Part shown: piece by piece, positions 26,751 to 35,176 of the stretch | Position numbering within the stretch: position 1 is the first letter of the stretch | How the letters are laid out: each line of letters starts with the position of its first letter | Assembly (NCBI GenBank): GCA_030694465.1 | Contig: JAUXYJ010000076.1 | Coordinates: 62,001 to 126,000 of the forward strand | Direction of reading: 5' to 3' | Length of the DNA stretch: 64,000 nucleotides | DNA from: Deltaproteobacteria bacterium | GTDB taxonomy: Bacteria > Myxococcota_A > Polyangia > Polyangiales > Ga0077539 | Position numbers and translations under genes: made by a program | Notes under the pieces: model-generated | Seen by the model: the letters and a program-made list of their open reading frames with translations, nothing else | The model's database searches: none | What the model was told of the DNA's origin: nothing

Positions 26751-27227
26751 ATGAAGGGTTCTCCGCAAGTCATCGAGGCGCTCAACGCGGTGCTCACCGT
26801 GCAGCTCACCGCGATCAATCAGACTTTTTTGGCTGCGAAAGTGCACGAGCATCGCGGCTTTACCAAGCTCGGTCGCGCTGCCTACAAGCACTCGATCCAG
26901 GTCATGAAGCACGCCGAACCCGTGATCGCGCGCGTGCTGTTTCTCGACGGCCTCCCCAACCTCCAGCGCATGGGAAAGATCGCCGCAGCCGAAGACTCTA
27001 CCTCGCAAATCGCTGCAGATTGTACGCTCCAGAGTGATCTCTGTGCGCGGCTCGAGGCCCTCGCCCACGTCGCGCTCGAGGCCAACGACCACGCCAGCGC
27101 GGAGCTGGCCGAGTCTCTGTTGGTGAGCGCACAGCAGACCCTCTTGGCGATCGAGACCCAGCTCCGCGAGCTACAGACCTTGGGCGAAAATATCTTTCTC
27201 TCGCAGCAATTGCACGACGCGGGCTGA
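26751..27227 (+). CDS. bfr: Bacterioferritin homologue lacking ferroxidase ligands
   Basis: A 158-aa protein that aligns without gaps to E. coli Bfr over the four-helix bundle (MKG...VI..LN..L, HSIQVMKHAEP, LFLDGLPNLQRMGK, IETQL). The haem ligand Met52 and His54 are present. Of the six di-iron ferroxidase ligands, five are changed: Glu18 to Gln, Glu51 to Val, Glu94 to Gln, Glu127 to Ala and His130 to Thr; Tyr25 is Thr. The subunit should bind haem but not oxidise iron by itself. It may co-assemble with a catalytic subunit encoded elsewhere and carry electrons from Bfd. Confidence 0.88.
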   Translation: MKGSPQVIEALNAVLTVQLTAINQTFLAAKVHEHRGFTKLGRAAYKHSIQVMKHAEPVIARVLFLDGLPNLQRMGKIAAAEDSTSQIAADCTLQSDLCARLEALAHVALEANDHASAELAESLLVSAQQTLLAIETQLRELQTLGENIFLSQQLHDAG

Positions 27228-27273
27228 CACACCGAGACCGTTGCGGTGCGTTTGGTGGTAAGGGTGCCTCGCT

Positions 27274-27894
27274 GTGTCTTTTGAGCTCTTCGCGCGCATT
27301 TGTGTCGGCGCTCCGCTGCGTCCCGACGCTGCCATTGCCCTTCACGCTGCATTTATCCAATCGCTTCAGCTCGCACCCGATTGCGACCCCGAGACGCTCT
27401 TCGAAGCGCTGCGGTTTGAAGCCCCCAAACACAAGAAGCACGAACCCGATCGCCTGCGCTATCTCCGCGCCCTCGAAGCCTTCGTCGACCAAGAACACAA
27501 CATCGACATGGCCCTCGGCGGCGTGTCAGAGCTTGGCGTGTTTGACCCGAAGAAAAACTACATCTTCGTCGGCGTCGTGGTCTCGGAGTTTCAGTGCCCG
27601 CAGGCAGACCTGGGCCGCGGGGCAGCGCTCCCTGACAAGCCCCAGTGGCTCAAGTGGGGCGACCTGGGCTCGACCAGTGATTTGGGCAAGACGTTTCCGC
27701 TCGACCGCGAAGTCGAGAAGGGCCTCGATCATGCGCGCCGCTCGTACCAACGCGCGGTCAAAGACATCAACAAAGACGCCCACTTGCGCGTCCGCCCGAT
27801 GACCTTGTCCAAGCAACACGACCCCGACTGGGCGATGTGCCGCTGGCTGGTCTCGCAAGATCACCCGTCGGTGCAGCCTCGCGGCCGCACCTAG
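27274..27894 (+). CDS. Hypothetical protein
   Basis: A GTG-started 206-aa ORF lies downstream of bfr. It has no signal peptide or membrane segment and is rich in charged residues (APKHKKHEPDRLRYL). The central segment NYIFVGVVVSEFQCPQ looks like a buried beta-strand pair, and a Lys/Arg/Asp-rich C-terminus follows. No family was recognised. Strong third-position GC and the tight spacing with bfr (46 bp) support it being real. The product is probably cytoplasmic. Confidence 0.6.
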   Translation: MSFELFARICVGAPLRPDAAIALHAAFIQSLQLAPDCDPETLFEALRFEAPKHKKHEPDRLRYLRALEAFVDQEHNIDMALGGVSELGVFDPKKNYIFVGVVVSEFQCPQADLGRGAALPDKPQWLKWGDLGSTSDLGKTFPLDREVEKGLDHARRSYQRAVKDINKDAHLRVRPMTLSKQHDPDWAMCRWLVSQDHPSVQPRGRT

Positions 27895-27904
27895 TGCGCA
27901 TCCG

Positions 27905-27920
27905 TCGGCATCGATGCCGA
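27905..27920. repeat. 16-bp palindrome, possible terminator hairpin
   Basis: TCGGCATCGATGCCGA is a perfect palindrome 11 bp after the stop of the plus-strand gene (27894). It is separated by only 4 bp from a copy of the dispersed palindrome. The two inverted repeats in tandem fill most of the gap between convergent genes. Confidence 0.75.
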
Positions 27921-27924
27921 TCAT

Positions 27925-27940
27925 CCGGCGACGTCGCCGG
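27925..27940. repeat. Dispersed palindrome, exact 16-bp copy
   Basis: CCGGCGACGTCGCCGG lies between the convergent stops at 27894 and 27961, directly after an unrelated 16-bp palindrome. Confidence 0.9.
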
Positions 27941-27960
27941 GCCCCACGGATCAGTCCCCC

Positions 27961-29805
27961 CTAGAGCGCCCTCACGAACTGGGTGAGCTCGTTGATGGTC
28001 TGGTCATCCGTGTGAAAATTGCCTAGGTGAATGTCTTCGACACCCTCACGGCGCGGCACCATGTTGCGCAGCAAATCGCTGCCATAGTGCTTCATAAGAT
28101 CCTCGAGCCGCACAAAGGTCCCGCCGTGCCCCCAGGGCCCTGTGCGAGCGACTCCGCGCAGCCCCGGCGTGTGAATCATCCCTCGCTGCAGCGGCACTGC
28201 GGTGAGCCCATCCAGGTGCGCACGCGCGCCAACGGGGTCGTCACTGAACATCCCACCGGCGTTAAAGAGGCTGCCCATTACCTGCGCGATCGCGTCGTAG
28301 CGGCCGACATCGGCCATGCCATCCGCGCGCCCCGTGGGGATCGTGATGTTGTGAAAACTGTCGTCGGTCATCATGGGGCCGTGATGGCACTGGATGCACC
28401 CAGTGGAGAAAAAGTGATGCATCCCGACCTGCTGAGCCGCCGTGAGCGCGGTCCGGTCTCCCATCACAAAGCGATCGAACGCGCTGGGCGCAAACCGCAG
28501 GGTGCGCTCGTACGCTTCGAGGGATTTTCCTAGGTTTGCGTACACACGGTGGATGGCGATCTGGTCCGCAGGGGCCATGCCATCAAACGCCGCGTCGCCT
28601 GGCTTGCCTTGCAACGGAAACCGAACGTTGTCCGCGAGCGCAGGCATCGCACCAAACACCGCTTCGTACTCGGTGCGGTATCGGTCGTAGAGCACATGCG
28701 CTGCTTGCAACCGCGTGCCCTCCATCTCAATGGGGTTCTCGATGGGGCCGATCGCTTGGGACCACGCCGAGTCCGCGCGCCCGTCCCAAAAGAGCCACTG
28801 GGTGTAGCCCGCGAAGCGCACCGTGGGCGTGTTGCGCCCCCCTCGGAGCCCCCGGACACCCTGTCCCGTTGCCCTTCCGTCTGTAAAATCTCTGGCTGGA
28901 TCGTGACAGCTCGCGCACGACACGCCCCCTGACGAGAGCGCGGTGTCACGAAACAACCGCTCTCCCATCGCAGCCGCGCGAGGATCGTCCGCATAGTGAT
29001 TGCCCAGCGAGGGCGGCGGCGCAGGGATCCGCGCCATGGCCCGCACCATGTCCATCTGGTCTTCGGCCAGCTCGTGCTCGCCCAACGGCATGGACCGCGG
29101 CATCGGTTGCCCGTCCACAATCGCGATCGCTCGGGCGAGGTTCTCGTCTACCTCGTGAAGATTGGGCCCGGTCAACACGCGCACCGCGCGCATCGTGCGT
29201 GTGTCTACGACCAAAATCACAGGCAATTGCCTGATCCCGAGATAGAGCGTGCGAAACAAATACTCGGGCTCGAGCACCACACGGTGGGTCAACGGCTGCG
29301 GATAACGTGCGCGCCACGAGGCCAAATCCCGAGCGTTTGCGGGCAGATTCTCTTGCCCAAGGACAAGCAAATCGAGCACCTCGGCGCGGTCTCCAAGCGC
29401 TCGCACCGCGCGCGCCGTGTTCTCGGCGTGCCATCGCGAGGGCCCCGACCACGACGCCATCGCGCGGATGACCAGCAGCTTCGAGCGCTGCGCACAGGGA
29501 TTAAAATACTGGGCCAATTGCACGGGAACCGCGCTCCCGTCCGAGAGCGACAGGTTGGGCAAGATCGCGTCGTCAAAGACCTCGTAGGGCCCCGGCGGAT
29601 ACGCCACCGTGGGCTGCCCATTGGCACCACAGAAGGGCGAGCGACCGCTGTCCACGGTGGAGGTCTCGGTCGGGATGACAACCGCGTCACCCTGCGGCTC
29701 GCTGTCCATGCTCGCGTCTGTGGGCGTCGGCGCAGGAGGCGAACAACGCAGCGTCAGCACCAAGAGCGCGCCTCCCAATGAGCCTAGAATCCGTCGTTGT
29801 TTCAT
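27961..29805 (-). CDS. Thioredoxin-like/di-heme cytochrome c peroxidase (MauG-type) fusion lipoprotein
   Basis: The 614-aa protein has a signal ending in a lipobox-like LTLRC and an acidic/Thr linker. Residues about 85-235 look like a thioredoxin/peroxiredoxin-type domain (LLVIRAMASWSGPSRWHAEN, later a cis-Pro strand RQLPVILVVD). Both active-site Cys of the usual WCGPC are Ser here (WSGPS). From about residue 275 a MauG/CcpA domain contains two haem motifs, CASCH and CIQCH, plus FWDGRA and the GPWGHGGTF terminal motif. It is probably an envelope-anchored peroxidase or haem oxidase. The redox-dead domain may bind a partner. Confidence 0.88.
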   Translation of the reverse strand: MKQRRILGSLGGALLVLTLRCSPPAPTPTDASMDSEPQGDAVVIPTETSTVDSGRSPFCGANGQPTVAYPPGPYEVFDDAILPNLSLSDGSAVPVQLAQYFNPCAQRSKLLVIRAMASWSGPSRWHAENTARAVRALGDRAEVLDLLVLGQENLPANARDLASWRARYPQPLTHRVVLEPEYLFRTLYLGIRQLPVILVVDTRTMRAVRVLTGPNLHEVDENLARAIAIVDGQPMPRSMPLGEHELAEDQMDMVRAMARIPAPPPSLGNHYADDPRAAAMGERLFRDTALSSGGVSCASCHDPARDFTDGRATGQGVRGLRGGRNTPTVRFAGYTQWLFWDGRADSAWSQAIGPIENPIEMEGTRLQAAHVLYDRYRTEYEAVFGAMPALADNVRFPLQGKPGDAAFDGMAPADQIAIHRVYANLGKSLEAYERTLRFAPSAFDRFVMGDRTALTAAQQVGMHHFFSTGCIQCHHGPMMTDDSFHNITIPTGRADGMADVGRYDAIAQVMGSLFNAGGMFSDDPVGARAHLDGLTAVPLQRGMIHTPGLRGVARTGPWGHGGTFVRLEDLMKHYGSDLLRNMVPRREGVEDIHLGNFHTDDQTINELTQFVRAL

Positions 29806-29861
29806 GCTGCCCGAGCCTCCGTGCTCACCAAAAACCGTGTGTGCGCGTTAGCGCGCGCGGG

Positions 29862-31034
29862 TCACGGTGTGACCATTTCGTCTGAGAATTCTGCCAAAAA
29901 CCGCGCGAGCGCCTCGGCCTTGGGCCCCAGCGTGCGCAGCTCGGCGTACTCGTTAAGCGTGTGAAAACCCTCGCCACGGACACCCAACGCGTCCAGCGAG
30001 GGCACTCCCATCGCGCTCGTCGTCGACGCGTCACTGCCGCCACCCACCAGGGGATTCTCGCCGTCACCGAGGCCCGCCAGCCGCTGACATTGAGCATATC
30101 GCGCGAGCAACGCGCGCGATCCCTCTGTGGGCACCAGGGGCGCTCTGCCGGGGCCATCGGTGAGCACTACGCGCGTGCCCTCGACGCTGTTGTCCTGCGC
30201 ACACTGCGCGAGCGCGGCACGCAAGCGAGGCAATTGTTCGGGGTGCACGTAGCGCAAATCGAGCTCGGCGCGCGCGTAGTCAGGGACGGTGTTCTTCGAG
30301 GTTCCGCCTGACAATTTGCCAGTATTAATCGTAATGCCCGAGTCGTAGTCCGTCAGTGATTGCGCACGGTCAATAAAGCGCGCCAGGGCCCAGAGCGCGT
30401 TCTTGCCCTGGGCGTGCGCGTTGCCCGCGTGCGCGGCCACACCGAACGCTTCGACCGTGAGTGACCCCGTGCCCTTGCGCGCGGTGACCACACGATCGTG
30501 GGCACGGCCGGACTCAAAGACCAGCGCCGCGCGCGCGCCCGATGCGCACGCTTGCAAGACCTCGGTGCTCTCAGGCGAGCCCACCTCTTCGTCCGCGACC
30601 ACGACCAGGGTCCACGGCAATCGCGCGAGAATTTGCTCGCGCAACGCAGCCCGTAGCGCCCACAAACACACGATGAGCCCGCCCTTCATGTCGAGCACCC
30701 CCGGCCCGCGCGCCCGCTCACCCTCTTCGCGATAGCCCGCAAACACGTCCCTCGGAAACACCGTGTCCATGTGCCCCACGAGCACCACGCCCCCCTCGGA
30801 TGCGGGGATATTTCCGTGCAAAACCAGCGTGTGCGCATAGCGCGAGCTCGGCGATCCGACGTGCTCTGCGGCCCCGAGCTCTGTCGCCATCTGCGCAAAC
30901 AACCGCTGCGCGATCGACACGCCCTCACGATCGTCGGTGAAGCTCGTCTGCTCGACCAGCTCACGCAACGCGCTGGACATTGGCTGAGATTGCTCGCGCA
31001 ACCACCCCGCACACGCATCGGCCCGCTCGCTCAT
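29862..31034 (-). CDS. M20-family zinc metallopeptidase (CPG2-like)
   Basis: A 390-aa protein with the M20 hallmarks: the first zinc motif GHMDTVFP, the bridging Asp in GVLDMKGG, the catalytic pair in ADEEVGSPE, the dimerisation-domain region with HAGN, GGGSDAS, and a final FHTLNEY His ligand. The order and length match glutamate carboxypeptidase/CPG2-like enzymes, which release C-terminal Glu or process N-acyl amino acids. No signal peptide is visible. It lies in a run of minus-strand genes, 56 bp ahead of the peroxidase fusion. The exact substrate is unknown. Confidence 0.88.
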   Translation of the reverse strand: MSERADACAGWLREQSQPMSSALRELVEQTSFTDDREGVSIAQRLFAQMATELGAAEHVGSPSSRYAHTLVLHGNIPASEGGVVLVGHMDTVFPRDVFAGYREEGERARGPGVLDMKGGLIVCLWALRAALREQILARLPWTLVVVADEEVGSPESTEVLQACASGARAALVFESGRAHDRVVTARKGTGSLTVEAFGVAAHAGNAHAQGKNALWALARFIDRAQSLTDYDSGITINTGKLSGGTSKNTVPDYARAELDLRYVHPEQLPRLRAALAQCAQDNSVEGTRVVLTDGPGRAPLVPTEGSRALLARYAQCQRLAGLGDGENPLVGGGSDASTTSAMGVPSLDALGVRGEGFHTLNEYAELRTLGPKAEALARFLAEFSDEMVTP

Positions 31035-31057
31035 GGGTGACCGACACTGTACCGCGA

Positions 31058-31534
31058 TTACACGCTCGACGGCGGCATCATCGAGCGCTTCATCCGTTGA
31101 TCAAGCTCACGACGCAGCGTCGCCAGATCGTAGCGTGCCAAGGTCTCACCCTCGTTTTGTGCGTACAAATGCTGCACAAGCGCGTCCGCTTCGCTCTTGC
31201 CTCGCGGCGTCAACCGCAGCACGTACGCGAGCGAAATCAACGCGGCTTCTTCGCGCTCGACACGCTCACCATCGACCAGCGCGATCCATGACGCGACCGC
31301 ATAGACGTACAAGCGGTCTTCGGGCGCCAGCTTGTGCACGTCAATGTCATCGATGGCGACACCGTCGCGAATGGCCGCCTCGAGCGCCTCGACCTCTTCG
31401 AGCTCTAAGCCTTCATCAAGCGCTGCACGCGCGATCGCGTCGATCTCGTTGTCCGCGAGCACCCCGTCTGCACGCGCCACCGCAGCCAAGAGCATAAAGA
31501 CCTCACGCGGGAGCGGCTTGCCGATGGCTGTCAT
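31058..31534 (-). CDS. TerB-like acidic helical protein
   Basis: The ATG at 31534 (MTAIGKPLPREVF) is chosen over an upstream Met; the product is 158 aa. It is highly acidic and helical. Paired motifs (LLAAVARADGVLADNEIDAI and SWIALVDGERVEREEAALI) have the D-G-x-x-x-x-E pattern of the tellurite-resistance TerB/DUF533 fold, where acidic residues can bind metal. TerB-like domains occur in many contexts, so no tellurite role is implied. It sits 24 bp upstream of the M20 peptidase gene on the same strand and may be co-transcribed. Confidence 0.7.
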   Translation of the reverse strand: MTAIGKPLPREVFMLLAAVARADGVLADNEIDAIARAALDEGLELEEVEALEAAIRDGVAIDDIDVHKLAPEDRLYVYAVASWIALVDGERVEREEAALISLAYVLRLTPRGKSEADALVQHLYAQNEGETLARYDLATLRRELDQRMKRSMMPPSSV

Positions 31535-31631
31535 CTCCGACAAGTCTAGAGAAATAACTGGCAGAATCAACGGCTGCTCACCCCTAGACGGTCACTTCGT
31601 CACCAAACCCTGTGACAGGCCTAGCGCCCCC

Positions 31632-32021
31632 TTAGTTCATGTCTGCGGCGTGCTTCATCAGGTACTCGAGCGGGACAACGTCGAGCGTTCGCTCGTGCGT
31701 CGCGGCCATCACGACCAAGGGTGCCTTGCCAGCTTCGTAGGCCTCGAGCCAGCGCGAAGCACACAAACACCAGCGATCCCCCACGCGAAGTCCCGGAAAC
31801 TTAAACTCTGGCACCGCCGCGCCGAGGTCATTTCCGACGGACTTGCTAAACGCCAAAAAGTCCGACGTGACGCGCACACACACCGTGTGCACACCCGTAT
31901 CGCGCGCATCGGTGTTGCAGCAGCCGTCTCGAAACCACCCCGTCAGGGGCTCACGCGAGCAGGTGATAAGTTCGGTGCCCAACACATTGCGCGCCGTGGA
32001 TTTTGCTTCAGTTTCGCTCAT
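31632..32021 (-). CDS. DUF2237 family protein
   Basis: The ATG at 32021 (MSETEAKS) is chosen; the product is 129 aa. It matches DUF2237 almost end to end: NVLGTELITCSREPLTGWFRDGCCNT, DTGVHTVCVRVT, SVGNDLGAAVPEFKFPGL, GDRWCLCASRWLEAYEAGKAP and ATHERTLDVVPL. The family has several conserved Cys (GCC, CLC) and no established function; a metal or redox role is possible. It is cytoplasmic. The intact conserved motifs suggest a functional gene. Confidence 0.9.
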   Translation of the reverse strand: MSETEAKSTARNVLGTELITCSREPLTGWFRDGCCNTDARDTGVHTVCVRVTSDFLAFSKSVGNDLGAAVPEFKFPGLRVGDRWCLCASRWLEAYEAGKAPLVVMAATHERTLDVVPLEYLMKHAADMN

Positions 32022-32144
32022 CGTGACCGGCAAGTACCCTAGCACACCGTCGGCCCTGTCCACAGCAAGGCAGGCGCATCACCACGCGAGAGCTCGCCCC
32101 GCGAACGTCCGCAAGCGCTGCGAATCATCAAGCCAACATGCACT

Positions 32145-34022
32145 TCAGTGCACCTCAGGCGCAGTCCCCATCGCTGGCGGGAGGCTCACGCTCTTGCGCT
32201 GCGGCGGTGCATCCGGGAGCTCCACGGTAAACGTGGTCCCTCTCCCCAGCTCGCTCTCAACCTGGACGCGGCCTCCCATCGCCTCGGCCATGTGCTTGAC
32301 AATCGCGAGCCCAAGCCCGGTGCCTCCGAGGGCGCGCGATCGCCCGGTATCGACGCGATAAAACCGCTCAAATAGCCTGGGTAAATGACGCTGTTCGATC
32401 CCCGGCCCTGTGTCCGTCACCGACACCCGCGCGCGGTCTTCGAGCGCCCCCGCGCGCACCACCACCGACGCTCGCTCGCCCGCATACTTGATCGCGTTGT
32501 CAATCAGGTTGCCCAGCACGTGCTCGAGCGCGCGACGGTCTGCAAACACGCGCCCCACACCCGGCTCGCGGGTCACTCGCAAGGTCACGCCCTTGTGCTC
32601 GGCGGCGAGCTTAAAGAGCTCGACCGCGTGCTCGCACTCAAGCGAGAGATCCAGCAGCTCGGGGCGCAGCTCAAGCTCTTTGGCTTCGATCCGCGAGAGC
32701 TCAAGGAGGTCCTCGACGAGCCTGCGCAGACGCTCGGCGTGGCGCTCGATCATTCCGACGAATTCTCTGGCAAATGTCGGCGATTCTAGCGCCCCAGTGA
32801 GCAGCGTCTCCGTCGCCGCGCGCACCGCCGCGATGGGCGTCCGCAGCTCGTGCGACACGTTGGCCACAAAGTCCCTCCGCATCGACTCAAGCCGCCGCAG
32901 CTCGGTCACATCCGAGAGCACCGCGACGATCGCACGGCCTCCAGCCCCATGCTGCGATTGCAGCGGCGCGATGCTCGCTGCCACGATGCGTGGACGCACG
33001 CCCTCGATCGCGATCTCGACGGCGGTACGTCGCTGCTCACTCGCCGCCTCGTCGATGGCCTCTTGCAGCAACCGCGAGTCCATCGCGTCGCCAGGAGAGC
33101 GCCCTTTTGCCGCGTCTTTTGTGCGCAAAAACATCTCGCGCAGGGCTCTATTTGCGACGATCACGACCCCCTGCTCGTCGGTCACCAACACGCCCTCAAG
33201 CATCGCGTCTAAGATGGTCGCCAAGCGGTCTCGCTCATCGCGCAACGTGGACATCGACAACGAGAGCTCATCGGCGAGCTCGTCCAGCGTGCGCGCCAGC
33301 TCGCCCACCTCGTCTTGCGCGGTCGATCTCGTGCGTACGGACAGATCATGGACCATCCCGCGCGCGCTGTCGGTGAGGTCTCGCACGGGCGCGGCCACCC
33401 AGTGAGACGCGATCGGCGCGAGAATTGCGCCACCCACGAGCGCTACCAGCAAGGCCAACAAGAGCATCCTTTGCAGCGTCGCTTGCTCATCGGCGAGGGC
33501 CATGGGCTCGATCGCGAGGCGCACAATCCACGCGCCATGGGGACGCTCGACTCGCCGCGCGACGTAGACAAAGGCTCGTCGCAGCGTCTCGCTCTCATGC
33601 GTCGCGATGCCCAAGCCCAGCGCCCGCGCCTGACGCACCTCGGGGCGATCATTGTGCGAGACCCTCTGCGCGATCTGGGCGCCCGTCATGGACGAATCGC
33701 AGCGCACAAAGCCATGCGGATCGATCACGGTGATACGCGCCTGGGCGCCCTCTGCGAGGGGCCTCACGAGGCGATCACAGCCCGACGCGTCAAGCGACTC
33801 AAAGCTGTCAAGAGCGCGAGAGATCTGCAGCGCGGTGGCCACGGTCTGTGTTCGCGTCGCGAGGTCTCGCTCTGCGCGGTGGGCGAGATCTTGGGTCAAC
33901 CCGCGCTTGGCGTAGAGCCCCGCGGCGACCAGCGCGAGCGATAAGAGCCCCAGCGAGACCAGCAGCAGTCGTCTGTGCAACCCAGGACGAACGAGCGCAT
34001 AGAACCCTGAAAACCGAATCAC
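32145..34022 (-). CDS. phoR: PhoR-like sensor histidine kinase
   Basis: The GTG at 34022 overlaps the upstream regulator stop (GTGA). The 625-aa protein has an N-terminal membrane helix (RRLLLVSLGLLSLALVAAGLY), an extracytoplasmic sensor region, and a second helix near residue 190. A HAMP domain and a PAS domain (LATILDAMLEGVLVTDEQG) follow. The kinase core has SHELRTPIAAV (phospho-acceptor His), NLIDNAIKYA (N box), DTGPGI (G1), FERFYRVD (F box) and GGTGLGLAIVKH (G2). Its pairing with a PhoB-type regulator suggests phosphate sensing. No pst or phoU genes are nearby, so that assignment is by family only. Confidence 0.88.
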   Translation of the reverse strand: MIRFSGFYALVRPGLHRRLLLVSLGLLSLALVAAGLYAKRGLTQDLAHRAERDLATRTQTVATALQISRALDSFESLDASGCDRLVRPLAEGAQARITVIDPHGFVRCDSSMTGAQIAQRVSHNDRPEVRQARALGLGIATHESETLRRAFVYVARRVERPHGAWIVRLAIEPMALADEQATLQRMLLLALLVALVGGAILAPIASHWVAAPVRDLTDSARGMVHDLSVRTRSTAQDEVGELARTLDELADELSLSMSTLRDERDRLATILDAMLEGVLVTDEQGVVIVANRALREMFLRTKDAAKGRSPGDAMDSRLLQEAIDEAASEQRRTAVEIAIEGVRPRIVAASIAPLQSQHGAGGRAIVAVLSDVTELRRLESMRRDFVANVSHELRTPIAAVRAATETLLTGALESPTFAREFVGMIERHAERLRRLVEDLLELSRIEAKELELRPELLDLSLECEHAVELFKLAAEHKGVTLRVTREPGVGRVFADRRALEHVLGNLIDNAIKYAGERASVVVRAGALEDRARVSVTDTGPGIEQRHLPRLFERFYRVDTGRSRALGGTGLGLAIVKHMAEAMGGRVQVESELGRGTTFTVELPDAPPQRKSVSLPPAMGTAPEVH

Positions 34023-34750
34023 ACCTCGAGGTCCTCAGGGCTCTCTGCGAAGCGATATCCGACGCCGCGGACGGTGTGCACATACGCACCCGCGGGGCCA
34101 AGCTTCTCGCGCAATCGTTTGATGTGCGTGTCCACAGTGCGCGTCTCGACGGAGGAGCGAATGCCCCACACGTCTTCGAGCAAGGTCTCACGCGATTGAA
34201 CGCGGTTTTTGCGCTCAAGCAAGGTGTCGAGCAAGCGAAACTCTAGCGCGGTCAAGACGACCTCACGAGACTCGACAAATACGCGATAAGCCCTGCGATC
34301 TAAACGCAAAATACCAAACGTGACCGAAGCGTCGCTGCTGTCTGTGTCGTCTCGTTCGGGGCTCGCGCGGCGCAAGATGGCGCGCACGCGCAGCACGAGC
34401 TCGCGCACGCTAAAGGGCTTGACGACATAGTCATCGGCGCCGAGCTCGAAGCCCACGATGCGATCGACCTCTTCGCCTCGCGCCGTCACCATCATGACCG
34501 GAACCGAGCGTGTGCGCGGGTCGTTTTTGAGCGCACGACACACGTCGACGCCCGACCCATCGGGGAGCATAAGGTCCAGCAAAACAAGCGACGGAGGCCG
34601 CTCCATCGCTGCGCTCAGGGCGTCACTACAGCGGCCATGGACCTCTGTCGCGAAGCCCGCTTGCTGGAGATTAAACTCGACCAAGCGGGCGAGGTCAGGC
34701 TCGTCTTCGACGATCATGATGCGCGGACGATCGAGGGGTAGGGCGCTCAC
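34019..34750 (-). CDS. phoB: PhoB-like response regulator
   Basis: The start chosen is GTG 34750 (SALPLDRPRIMIVEDEP), because the ORF leader before it has no family resemblance. The 243-aa product has a receiver domain with the acidic pair EDE, phospho-acceptor Asp in VLLDLMLPDG, Thr in VTARGEE and Lys in DDYVVKPFS. An OmpR/PhoB winged-helix domain follows (LTALEFRLLDTLLE, VWGIRSSVETRTVDTHIKRLREKLG, IHTVRGVGYRF-type end). It is coupled by a 4-nt overlap to the histidine kinase that would phosphorylate it. Confidence 0.9.
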   Translation of the reverse strand: MSALPLDRPRIMIVEDEPDLARLVEFNLQQAGFATEVHGRCSDALSAAMERPPSLVLLDLMLPDGSGVDVCRALKNDPRTRSVPVMMVTARGEEVDRIVGFELGADDYVVKPFSVRELVLRVRAILRRASPERDDTDSSDASVTFGILRLDRRAYRVFVESREVVLTALEFRLLDTLLERKNRVQSRETLLEDVWGIRSSVETRTVDTHIKRLREKLGPAGAYVHTVRGVGYRFAESPEDLEV

Positions 34751-34825
34751 AAGGATGCAACTGGTAGCACGCGCATGTGACACGCCGGTGTCACGCACGA
34801 AACTTGCCCACAACAGGGCCCTCTT

Positions 34826-35170
34826 CTACGCACCCTCTGCGGACACCAACGCCAGCGCAAACGCGAGCGGAAGCTGTGCATGCATCGCTGTGATTTCGTG
34901 GTCTTCGGCCCAAAACTCACCGAGGACAAACCGCGCGACCGCCACCGCGACCGCGCGCGGAGTGGTGGGGAGCACCACACGCACAGTGCGCCACGCGGTG
35001 CTGCCGAAAAATCCGAAGCCATCGGGGCCCGAGACGCTGAGCGCAATGGGCTGGTTTTCTTCACGCAATTCGACGCGATCGGCGAGCGACGCGACGGTCA
35101 CGAGCTGCCACGCGAGGGCGCGCGCTTGTGCGATCTCGGCGATGGGCTGCGTAGGAGAAAAGTCAGTCAT
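34826..35170 (-). CDS. Hypothetical small protein
   Basis: A 114-aa ORF lies 6 bp downstream of a larger minus-strand gene, so the pair is probably one transcript. It has no signal peptide or membrane helix. A beta-rich centre (GFGFFGSTAWRTVRVVLP) and a helical Ala-rich end (AVAVAVARFVLGEFW) are visible. No family was recognised. It lies 75 bp upstream of phoB and could be in the same operon, but that is only positional. Confidence 0.6.
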   Translation of the reverse strand: MTDFSPTQPIAEIAQARALAWQLVTVASLADRVELREENQPIALSVSGPDGFGFFGSTAWRTVRVVLPTTPRAVAVAVARFVLGEFWAEDHEITAMHAQLPLAFALALVSAEGA

Positions 35171-35176
35171 GAGGCC

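Noticed and set aside
31058-31534. Tellurite resistance determinant
   Set aside because: Only a TerB-like fold is suggested. No other ter genes are near, and the fold occurs in many contexts.
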